The position numbers and the translations under genes are program-made. Under the pieces are notes generated by a model. It ran no database searches and had not been told where the DNA came from. It saw only the letters and a list, made by a program, of their open reading frames with translations. From assembly GCA_947628725.1 (NCBI GenBank), contig CANRAQ010000043.1, positions 1 through 8,389 of the forward strand: a DNA stretch of 8,389 nt, written 5' to 3'. Source of the stretch: an uncultured Bacilli bacterium (GTDB lineage: Bacteria; Bacillota_I; Bacilli_A; RF39; UBA660). Each line of letters starts with the position of its first letter. The first letter of the stretch is position 1. Below, piece by piece: positions 1-5,089 of this stretch.

Positions 1-7
1 TCTACTT

Positions 8-12
8 CTCCT
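8..12 (-). promoter_or_regulatory. Possible Shine-Dalgarno site of a gene beginning at or beyond the left edge
   Basis: Read on the minus strand, the last bases of the window are GATAGGAGAAGTAGA. AGGAG lies seven bases from the window edge, the usual distance before a start codon. A TATTAT element (26-31) lies upstream of it. This suggests that another minus-strand gene starts just outside the window. No start codon is visible, so the call is tentative. Confidence 0.3.
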
Positions 13-33
13 ATCATTCACTACCATAATATC

Positions 34-62
34 AAAAAAAAAAAAAAATGCAAGCATTTTTT
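34..62 (-). terminator. Intrinsic terminator (possibly two-way) with a long T tract
   Basis: An eight-pair stem AAAAAATG/CATTTTTT (43-50 and 55-62) closes on the loop CAAG. On the minus strand it runs into T's that, with the stem, make 15 in a row (complement of A34-A48). On the plus strand the tail is shorter. It lies downstream of the coat-protein terminator at 102-121, so it is probably a second stop for that transcript or an insulator before the gene off the left edge. Confidence 0.6.
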
Positions 63-101
63 GAAAAAATTTTAAAAATTTATAAAAATATCAATGCAAA
101 C

Positions 102-121
102 AAAAAAGACCGAAGTCTTTT
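102..121 (-). terminator. Intrinsic terminator of the coat-protein gene, UUCG tetraloop
   Basis: On the minus strand, AAAAGAC (121-115), loop TTCG and GTCTTTT (110-104) are followed by more T's. The C(UUCG)G closure is the classic extra-stable tetraloop. The stem begins on the last two bases of the coat gene's TAA stop codon, so coding and termination signals are fused. Confidence 0.8.
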
Positions 122-563
122 ATATACATTCTACATAAGTATCTGGTAAACATCTTAAAACACAGCAGCAATTTAAATTCATTGTAAAGAATGAGTTAGT
201 TGCTACATATGGATAAATAGATGTTGTATCAGGATTTTCTGCTAAAACTCTGAATGTTGCACAGCAACCATCTATTTTTTCTACTCTAAATACACTAGAA
301 CATGTAGTTCCTGGTTCACCACATACTACATTTTCTCTTGTAGTTGGCATGCTCCATGGAGTTCCATTACCACAGCAAGTATATAATATAACTGGTCTTG
401 TATTGCATCCTAAAGTTGTTGTTCCACATCCAAGGAATCCTCTATCACAAGTTTCTAAACATGTGTCACCACAACAATTAGCATTTTGTTGAAGTACATT
501 TATAACAGTTAAAATTTCTGCTATACAACGACAACTTTCTGTATCGTTATTATTATTACACAT
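120..563 (-). CDS. cotZ: CotY/CotZ/ExsY-family spore coat (exosporium/crust) protein
   Basis: This 147-residue protein matches the CotY/CotZ/ExsY family in length and pattern. An N-terminal CRCIAEILTVINVLQQ segment corresponds to the family's C-VV-FI-LQ start. It is followed by a cysteine cluster with DRGFLGCG, then NTRPVILYTCCG, an S-VFRVEKIDGCCATFRVL core, and a C-terminal Cys-rich sheet (MNLNCCCVLRCL). I count 20 cysteines in 147 residues. Family members assemble through cysteines into disulfide-linked two-dimensional lattices on the outermost spore layer in Bacillus. The ATG is preceded by AAAGGGTGG (571-579) at seven bases. The gene stands alone, divergent from licD, and ends inside its terminator. 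In Bacillus such genes are made late in the mother cell; a weak sigma-K-like match lies upstream (594-621). The family call is firm. Whether it is CotZ, CotY or ExsY cannot be settled, so the symbol is a family label. Confidence 0.88.
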   Translation of the reverse strand: MCNNNNDTESCRCIAEILTVINVLQQNANCCGDTCLETCDRGFLGCGTTTLGCNTRPVILYTCCGNGTPWSMPTTRENVVCGEPGTTCSSVFRVEKIDGCCATFRVLAENPDTTSIYPYVATNSFFTMNLNCCCVLRCLPDTYVECI

Positions 564-593
564 ATATATTCCACCCTTTCATTATTTCTATAA

Positions 594-621
594 TAATGTA
601 TTCTAACCAATTAAAAAGGTG
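594..621 (-). promoter_or_regulatory. Weak sigma-K-like promoter for the coat-protein gene
   Basis: On the minus strand, CACC (621-618) fits the sigma-K -35 consensus mACm. After 15 bases comes AATACATTA (602-594), which matches CATAnnnTA except at its first base. The spacing is one base short of the usual 16-17. The location and the known sigma-K control of cotYZ make it plausible, but in AT-rich DNA a match this good could be chance. Confidence 0.27.
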
Positions 622-659
622 TAAATTAATACCCAATTTTAGATAATTATATTAATTTC

Positions 660-688
660 TTGATTAATTTTATTTTTTTTTGTACAAT
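660..688 (+). promoter_or_regulatory. Housekeeping-type promoter of licD
   Basis: TTGATT (660-665) and TACAAT (683-688) are separated by exactly 17 bases and match the sigma-A boxes at four and five of six positions. Transcription would begin near 695, leaving a leader of only about 17 bases that carries the GAAGAAGG ribosome site (698-705). Confidence 0.6.
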
Positions 689-711
689 TAAATTAGTGAA
701 GAAGGTAAATT

Positions 712-1608
712 ATGGATGATTGTATTAAAGAAAGAGAAGAATATACAATTTGTGAAAAAGGCAACAAAAAAATAACTGTTAGGCAGTTACAATTAGAAAT
801 ACTTACTATAATGGATGAAATCCATAGAGTATGTGTAAAAAATAACATAAAATATGGATTAATTGCAGGAAGTGCGCTTGGCATTGTAAATTACAAAGGA
901 TTTATTCCTTGGGATGATGACATTGATATATGTGTTGAAAGAAAAGATTGGAAAAGGTTTATAGAAGCCCTAGATAAAGATTTAGATAGTAATTTTTATT
1001 ATCAATGTTTTGAAAAGGATAAAAAATATAATACTATCATGGGTCCAACTATGAAAATAAGAAAAAGAAATACATATATAAAGGAAGTAAACTTCCTATT
1101 AAAAAACAGATGTAAATCAGGCGATGGAATATTTGTAGATGTTATAATATATGATAATATCTGTGAAAATAAATTCATCGATGAATTATCTAGAACAGTA
1201 GTAAAAATTGTTATGCCTTTCATAGTTCTTTTAGATAATCTACATTTAAATCCTGTTTTATTAAAAAAATTTGTAGTATGGTTTGCGAATAAGTATTCAA
1301 GATTAAATGAAAATAGTAAATTAATGAGTCAACCTATTTCAGTTCCATGGGAAAAATTTATGCATGAACCCGTATTTTTAAAAAAAGATATATTACCTTT
1401 TAAATTATATGATTTTGAAGGAAGAAAATATTATTCATATAATAATATAGAAAAAATATTAAAAGAATGGTACGGTCCTAACTGTTTAAAAAAATGGGAT
1501 GGAAAAAAATGGGTAGAAACATTACCTATAGAAAAGAGAAAACCAAAACATACTGTAGAATTAAATTTGAATGGTGAAAAGCCTATATATGAAAGAAAAA
1601 CTAATTAA
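712..1608 (+). CDS. LicD-family phosphotransferase (cell-surface polymer modification)
   Basis: This 298-residue protein has the LicD core. The segment at about residues 46-70, with GLIAGSALGIV, the GFIPWDDDIDI motif and a following Arg-Lys-Asp, matches the nucleotidyltransferase-fold signature, in which the DDDID acidic residues bind metal. The C-terminal EWYGPN...LPIEKRKPKH also resembles the usual LicD ending. Characterised LicD proteins transfer phosphorylcholine from CDP-choline to teichoic acids or other glycans; relatives move other phospho-substituents. No signal peptide or clear membrane segment is seen, so it should act in the cytoplasm. The start is set by GAAGAAGG seven bases before ATG. 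It overlaps a small membrane-protein gene by 20 bases, and the two probably form one transcript ending at 1758. No choline uptake or kinase gene is visible, so the donor and acceptor are unknown. Confidence 0.85.
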   Translation: MDDCIKEREEYTICEKGNKKITVRQLQLEILTIMDEIHRVCVKNNIKYGLIAGSALGIVNYKGFIPWDDDIDICVERKDWKRFIEALDKDLDSNFYYQCFEKDKKYNTIMGPTMKIRKRNTYIKEVNFLLKNRCKSGDGIFVDVIIYDNICENKFIDELSRTVVKIVMPFIVLLDNLHLNPVLLKKFVVWFANKYSRLNENSKLMSQPISVPWEKFMHEPVFLKKDILPFKLYDFEGRKYYSYNNIEKILKEWYGPNCLKKWDGKKWVETLPIEKRKPKHTVELNLNGEKPIYERKTN

Positions 1609-1738
1609 ATATTTATTAATATTAAGTTTATTATTTATTATATTATCAATTATATTATTTAACGACATAAGTTTTGGTTTTCTAGGAATTGGTATAATAC
1701 TTATTGGTATAATACTGTTATTTTTAATCAATCGCTAA
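1589..1738 (+). CDS. Small two-helix membrane protein, 49 residues, overlapping licD
   Basis: An ATG inside the 3' end of licD, in another frame, opens a 49-residue frame ending at TAA 1736-1738. The product starts MKEKLIKYLL, with a positively charged N-terminus. It has a hydrophobic helix at about residues 6-23, a short NDISFG turn, a second helix at about 29-47, and a terminal NR. This regular layout is typical of a small membrane hairpin protein and fills the gap that would otherwise lie between licD and its terminator. A GGTG (1573-1576) is 12 bases upstream, further than ideal, so translation may be coupled to licD. A longer in-frame start at 1571 has no ribosome site. The last 11 bases overlap the convergent DUF368 gene. 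I do not recognise the family; function is unknown. Coding is inferred from layout only. Confidence 0.55.
   Translation: MKEKLIKYLLILSLLFIILSIILFNDISFGFLGIGIILIGIILLFLINR
1688..1716 (+). repeat. 14-base direct repeat inside the small membrane-protein gene
   Basis: ATTGGTATAATACT occurs at 1688-1701 and again at 1703-1716, a period of 15 bases. It is in frame and encodes IGIIL twice within the second membrane helix. This is most simply a local duplication of five codons. Confidence 0.6.
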
Positions 1739-1758
1739 ACATGTGATTGATTTTTTTT
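1726..1758 (+). terminator. Intrinsic terminator of the licD transcript
   Basis: AATCAATCGC (1726-1735) pairs with GTGATTGATT (1743-1752), including one G-U pair, around the seven-base loop TAAACAT, followed by T's to 1758. The stop codon of the 49-residue gene is the first three loop bases. The other strand lacks a T tail, so the terminator serves the plus strand only, although it lies within the 3' end of the convergent DUF368 gene. Confidence 0.8.
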
Positions 1759-2540
1759 GATATAATAATTCCTATAAATAATAAAATAAAAGATATTATT
1801 AAATCTATAAAAGTATAAAATGAATTTATACATTTAATAAACATTAATACTATTGTAGATATACTAAATCCAAGTATTATATTATAAGTTTTAGATTTAT
1901 AATTAGTAAATAAGAATTTTACTAATTTAACTGTACTAACTATACCTAATGCCATACCTATTAAAAATGGTATTAATATTTTTAAATTATATGGAAGTAA
2001 ATAGAAATTTAATAAATTAGAAAAAGCATCCATAACTATATCATATGCACCTAACATCATCAAAGTTGCTGTACCACTTATACCCGGTATTACCATAGTT
2101 AATGCATCTATAAATCCTATAAATATAAAATATATGAAATTTAAAAATTTATTTGTTATATCAAATTGATTATCTACATTTATAATTCCTAATATAGTAA
2201 CTATAATAAACGATATAAATATAATGTTATAGTATTTTTTATCCATATTTTCTTTTATGTCATCAAATCCACCAATTATAAGTCCTATAAAGAAAAACAT
2301 AGTAATTAAATAATGACTATTTAGGCAATTTAAAATTATATTACTAAAAAATATTATAGATATTATTACACCTATAGATATTTTAAATAAGAATTTAAAA
2401 TTTTGTTTTGGATACTTAAAGAAATTGCTTATAGAATCTATTAATCTTTGATATATACCCATAGAAATTGCAAGCATACTACCACTTACTCCAGGAATTA
2501 TTTTACCTATACCGATAATTATTCCTTTTAATATAAGCAT
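1728..2540 (-). CDS. popT: DUF368 family, probable undecaprenyl-phosphate transporter (PopT type)
   Basis: This 270-residue integral membrane protein has the two hallmark half-repeats of DUF368: IIPGVSGSMLA at about residues 14-24 and MVIPGISGTATLMMLGAY at about 149-166, each in the first part of a hydrophobic half. Members of DUF368 (PopT) have been implicated in returning undecaprenyl phosphate, the lipid carrier for wall polymers, from the outer to the inner leaflet of the membrane, alongside DedA-family UptA. The start ATG has GGTGAT (2544-2549) four bases before the codon, and TATAAT (2555-2560) just upstream. It lies 20 bases after the stop of the UPF0316 gene, so the two are probably co-transcribed. 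It ends with TGA, showing that TGA is a stop here. The family is confident; the exact substrate in this organism is inferred. Confidence 0.85.
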   Translation of the reverse strand: MLILKGIIIGIGKIIPGVSGSMLAISMGIYQRLIDSISNFFKYPKQNFKFLFKISIGVIISIIFFSNIILNCLNSHYLITMFFFIGLIIGGFDDIKENMDKKYYNIIFISFIIVTILGIINVDNQFDITNKFLNFIYFIFIGFIDALTMVIPGISGTATLMMLGAYDIVMDAFSNLLNFYLLPYNLKILIPFLIGMALGIVSTVKLVKFLFTNYKSKTYNIILGFSISTIVLMFIKCINSFYTFIDLIISFILLFIGIIISKKINHMFSD

Positions 2541-2560
2541 ACAATCACCAATAAATTATA

Positions 2561-3079
2561 TTATTTTCCTACATTAAAATAACCATTTTCAACATATTTT
2601 GTTTCATTTACTACTATAAAGGCCCTATTGTCATACTTTCTTATTAATTTCTTTAATTTTTCAAGTGATTGATCTCTTATTTGTATATATAGCATATATT
2701 TTTTATTATTATTTCCTTTTACTTCTATAGAAGTTACGCCATATCCTTCTTCTCTTATTTTATCTACTATCTTATCATTTAAGGAAGAAAGTACAACTTG
2801 AACTTCTAAATTTGATCTTATAAATCTTTTTGATATTTTTCCTCCTAAATAAGTACCTACTGAAAATCCCATTGCATATGAAAAAACTATCCATACACTA
2901 TTATTAGTTGTGTTTAATGCTTCTTTTACTACTAAAAACCATACTGTTATTTCTACTATACCTATTAAAGCCGCTATAATATCTTTACCTTTTACTGTAT
3001 TAATAGTTCTAAAAGTACCTAAAGATACATCTATCAATCTAGCAAAAAATATTTTTAAACACATTAAAAATAGTTCCAT
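2561..3079 (-). CDS. UPF0316 family membrane protein (DUF5698 + DUF2179)
   Basis: The protein is 172 residues from the ATG at 3079. An open frame extends upstream to 3142, but GGTGAT (3083-3088) sits three bases before the internal ATG, and the extra 21 residues would run through the promoter region, so I chose the shorter form. Three hydrophobic segments (about 2-20, 34-54 and 60-80) include LGTFRTINTVKGK and GFSVGTYLGGKIS, typical of DUF5698. The C-terminal 85 residues form a soluble, charged DUF2179-like domain with EEGYGVTSIEVKG and a late VVNETKYVENGYF. Length and order match Bacillus YebE-type UPF0316 proteins, whose role is unknown. The DUF2179 domain is also found in YitT-type membrane proteins and may sense a small ligand, but that is speculation. 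It is followed at 20 bases by the PopT-type gene. Confidence 0.8.
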   Translation of the reverse strand: MELFLMCLKIFFARLIDVSLGTFRTINTVKGKDIIAALIGIVEITVWFLVVKEALNTTNNSVWIVFSYAMGFSVGTYLGGKISKRFIRSNLEVQVVLSSLNDKIVDKIREEGYGVTSIEVKGNNNKKYMLYIQIRDQSLEKLKKLIRKYDNRAFIVVNETKYVENGYFNVGK

Positions 3080-3094
3080 TTTATCACCAATATT

Positions 3095-3124
3095 ATTATA
3101 AGGAAATGTGATAAAAGTATACAA
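3095..3124 (-). promoter_or_regulatory. Possible promoter of the UPF0316-popT pair
   Basis: A perfect TATAAT (3095-3100, complement) lies 18 bases after a poor -35, TTGTAT (3119-3124), which itself sits in the T tail of the preceding terminator. Transcription would start almost on the Shine-Dalgarno site, giving a leader of about ten bases. A promoter is expected here because a terminator precedes the gene, but the boxes are only partly convincing. Confidence 0.35.
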
Positions 3125-3146
3125 AAAAAGTGTTTGAAACACTTTA
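3123..3146 (-). terminator. Intrinsic terminator after the thioredoxin-like gene
   Basis: On the minus strand, AAAGTGT (3145-3139), loop TTCAA and ACACTTT (3133-3127) are followed by four more T's. The stem includes two bases of the TAA stop codon at 3144-3146. It separates the lipoprotein/thioredoxin-like genes from the UPF0316-popT pair. Confidence 0.8.
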
Positions 3147-3683
3147 TAATCTTGATAATTTATCTAATATTTTTTCACTACCTACATAGGTTTTTTCTAT
3201 TTTACCATCTTTAATTTTAAATAAAACTTCATCGTTTACTACAAGTTTACTTAAATCATCTGTTATATTTAATTTATCACTATCATAAAAATTTTTATTT
3301 AATGCATCATCTAAATCAACATAATATATATTTAATGCATCTTCTTTAGATTCATAGTTTTCTATATAACTATTATATAATCCTTGGTAATCCATATCAC
3401 TATATATTTCTTTATATAGACTCTTTTTAGTTGCTAAAACATAATATTCACTTTGTTTTCTATTTAAAAGTTGACCCATAGTTATTTTATTTGTTTCAGT
3501 TTCAGTATGTGTATTATTTAAATTATTATTAGGTTTTACAAAAATAGTAGTTATAAAGTAAAATAATACAAATATTGCGCATACTATTAACACAGTGATT
3601 ATAACTTGTTTTATTGAATATTCATCTTGAACTAATTCATTTTTTTCTTTTTCTTTTATTTTTTTTATTTTTGCTACTTTCAT
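3144..3683 (-). CDS. Membrane-anchored thioredoxin-fold-like protein without catalytic cysteines
   Basis: The protein is 179 residues from the ATG at 3683. The open frame reaches a TTG at 3695, but that TTG is part of the ribosome site TTGGTGAT (3688-3695), so the ATG is the start. It has a Lys/Glu-rich cytoplasmic N-terminus (1-22), one membrane helix (about 25-49) and an Asn/Thr-rich linker (51-66). An outer domain of about 110 residues follows. Its late LSKLVVNDEVLFKIKDGKIE-type segment resembles the end of thioredoxin folds, where a strand and a glycine turn precede the last helix. The only cysteine (Cys35) is in the membrane helix, so it cannot be a CxxC oxidoreductase. The fold assignment is my inference from weak similarity; function is unknown. 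It lies 47 bases downstream of the spore-type lipoprotein gene but has its own extended -10 promoter. Confidence 0.6.
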   Translation of the reverse strand: MKVAKIKKIKEKEKNELVQDEYSIKQVIITVLIVCAIFVLFYFITTIFVKPNNNLNNTHTETETNKITMGQLLNRKQSEYYVLATKKSLYKEIYSDMDYQGLYNSYIENYESKEDALNIYYVDLDDALNKNFYDSDKLNITDDLSKLVVNDEVLFKIKDGKIEKTYVGSEKILDKLSRL

Positions 3684-3700
3684 TCCAATCACCAAGTAAT

Positions 3701-3729
3701 ATTATAGCACATATTATTTTAGTTTTAAA
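3701..3729 (-). promoter_or_regulatory. Extended -10 promoter of the thioredoxin-like gene
   Basis: On the minus strand TGCTATAAT (3709-3701) is a perfect extended -10, and TTTAAA (3729-3724) lies 17 bases upstream. Transcription would begin near 3694, on the ribosome site TTGGTGAT, making the leader very short. Confidence 0.5.
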
Positions 3730-3730
3730 G

Positions 3731-4762
3731 TTATTTTGCTACTGCATTAACACTAATAGATTGAGCAACTGTAAGTAGTTCATCTAATGATAATACATCT
3801 GAAATAATTGAATATTCTACACCATCACTAATCCAAGATACATAAGAATCTGTAACAGAGCCTACTGTATCTAGTATTAAATAAGGATCTCCATATACAT
3901 AGTTCGTAGATTCATTATCATCTAATGTTTCTTGTACTACTGTAAATGCAGATTCACCTGAAAAAGTTAATATTACTCTTTCACCAGAATTTGTTTCAAC
4001 TACATCTTGACCTGTCAAATATGTATCTACAGGAACATACATAGGATAAACTATATCTTCAATTTTTGATGTAGTTTGTTTTTCTTCTGTTTGGTTACTA
4101 TTTTCTTCTTGATTATCTAATTCTTTATTTTCTTCATTTGGTGTAGTTATTTGATATTTTTTAGCATCAAAATAATCTTTTTCAAATTTACAATTATATT
4201 CTATGTTAATAATATTTAAAGACATTTTTACAGAATCTGAACTATCTAATATTTCAACTTTAGTAATATTATTTTCTTTATCAACATAAACTTTTTGTTT
4301 TGCATAGTCTTTTTCAGTAGAATAACTAACATTACTAGTTATAGTATATCCTGAATCTGTACTTTCTACCTTATTATCTTTATCGTTAGTAATATCTTTC
4401 ATTATTGGTTGCAATAAATAAATCTGTGAATTATTGTATGGCCAATCACTTTGAAACTTAAAACTTTTATTTAATGAAGGTGTAAGTACATAGACTCCTT
4501 CATCGTTTTTAAGTATTATTTGTTCGTGTTCATTATTTTTATTTATTAAATCTACTTTAAATAAATTATCTGATTTGTATGATGAATCTACATCATAAGT
4601 ATATTTTTCTTCATTTCTATATATGTCTAATGTAGCAGTTAAATGATATGACTTTGAATTATTTATTTTATTATTTAGTTCTTTAACAATATCCTTCGAA
4701 CCTAATTTACCACATCCACACATAAAAAATAAAACTCCTAAAAATATAAAAATTTTTTTCAT
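3731..4762 (-). CDS. LolA-like lipoprotein with DUF4367-like C-terminus (YdcC/GerS type, sporulation-associated)
   Basis: This 343-residue protein begins with a lipoprotein signal: Lys-Lys, a hydrophobic stretch at 4-14, then MCGC with the lipidated Cys at 17. Residues of about 25-200 have the LolA-like pattern of repeated beta strands (YHLTATLDIYRNEEKYTYDV, then strand pairs ending in KVYVDKENNITKVEI). A Glu/Asn/Gln-rich linker (about 205-232) leads to a second domain of about 110 residues ending VSWISDGVEYSIIS...LDELLTVAQSI, which resembles DUF4367. This arrangement is that of Bacillus YdcC and clostridial GerS-like lipoproteins; ydcC is made under sigma-E, and GerS is needed for cortex breakdown at germination in C. 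difficile. The ATG follows GAGGTGA at about five bases. A sigma-E-like promoter lies upstream (4785-4812). It probably faces outward from a membrane, perhaps the outer forespore membrane. The domain architecture is fairly clear; a role in germination is inference. Confidence 0.75.
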   Translation of the reverse strand: MKKIFIFLGVLFFMCGCGKLGSKDIVKELNNKINNSKSYHLTATLDIYRNEEKYTYDVDSSYKSDNLFKVDLINKNNEHEQIILKNDEGVYVLTPSLNKSFKFQSDWPYNNSQIYLLQPIMKDITNDKDNKVESTDSGYTITSNVSYSTEKDYAKQKVYVDKENNITKVEILDSSDSVKMSLNIINIEYNCKFEKDYFDAKKYQITTPNEENKELDNQEENSNQTEEKQTTSKIEDIVYPMYVPVDTYLTGQDVVETNSGERVILTFSGESAFTVVQETLDDNESTNYVYGDPYLILDTVGSVTDSYVSWISDGVEYSIISDVLSLDELLTVAQSISVNAVAK

Positions 4763-4784
4763 CTTTCACCTCATTTTTCACTTA

Positions 4785-4812
4785 ATTATATGGATGAATT
4801 TAACAAATATGA
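4785..4812 (-). promoter_or_regulatory. Sigma-E-type (mother-cell sporulation) promoter of the lipoprotein gene
   Basis: On the minus strand TCATATT (4812-4806) fits the sigma-E -35 consensus KMATATT at all seven positions. After 13 bases comes CATATAAT (4792-4785), seven of eight against CATACAnT. Transcription would begin about 20-25 bases before the ATG. The same -10 contains TATAAT, so sigma-A use cannot be excluded, but its -35 at 17 bases (TTCATA) is poor. Confidence 0.6.
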
Positions 4813-4863
4813 ATAATTTTAAAATATATGTAAAAAATAAAAAATGATAGAAAGGATGAATTT

Positions 4864-5061
4864 ATGGAAGGATTACAAAAGACATGTTTAGTTTTCACAA
4901 TAATAGGAGCAATCGTATGGGGTTTAATTGGATTTTTCAACTTTAACCTTGTAGAATGGTTATTTGGAGACTCAATTTTATCTAGAATTGTTTATATTGT
5001 TGTAGGAATATGTGGTCTAATTAATATTGGTATATTATTTAACCATTTTGAATCAAAATAA
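4864..5061 (+). CDS. DUF378 family small membrane protein
   Basis: This 65-residue protein has two membrane helices (about 8-25 and 38-59). It carries the DUF378 signature TIIGAIVWGLIGFFNFNLVEWLFGDSILSRIVYIVVGICGL, in which the GA-x-WGL-G and SR-x-YI-VG elements are diagnostic. The family is widespread in Firmicutes (YuzA-like) and its function is unknown. The ATG follows AGAAAGGATG at a normal distance. A weak promoter may use TTAACA (4800-4805) with a poor TATATG-like -10. The gene is divergent from the spore-type lipoprotein and convergent with cdaR, and its TAA stop is inside the terminator stem. Confidence 0.85.
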   Translation: MEGLQKTCLVFTIIGAIVWGLIGFFNFNLVEWLFGDSILSRIVYIVVGICGLINIGILFNHFESK

Positions 5062-5084
5062 CATCTCGATTGAGATGTTATTTT
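5055..5084. terminator. Strong two-way terminator between the DUF378 gene and cdaR
   Basis: AAAATAACATCTC (5055-5067) and GAGATGTTATTTT (5072-5084) form a perfect 13-pair stem around GATT. A-rich and T-rich arms at its base let it work in both directions. It serves both converging genes: the DUF378 stop (5059-5061) is in the left arm and the cdaR stop is at 5090-5092. Confidence 0.85.
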
Positions 5085-5089
5085 GGTTA

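Noticed and set aside
693..884. Minus-strand open frame of 63 codons opposite the licD start
   Set aside because: It is antisense to a well-supported gene, has no ribosome site and no family-like pattern; it reflects low GC on the opposite strand.
1002..1223. Minus-strand open frame of 73 codons inside licD
   Set aside because: It is antisense to the conserved LicD coding region; its hydrophobic look comes from complementing Lys/Asn-rich codons.
1691..1716. TATAAT boxes in the plus strand before the licD terminator
   Set aside because: They belong to an in-frame codon duplication in the small membrane-protein gene, and nothing on the plus strand could be served before the terminator.
2910..3101. 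Plus-strand open frame opposite the UPF0316 gene
   Set aside because: It lies fully antisense to a recognised family member and no usable start signal is seen.
3080..3142. Upstream extension of the UPF0316 protein by 21 residues
   Set aside because: It would be translated from the terminator/promoter region, while a proper GGTGAT site precedes the internal ATG at 3079.
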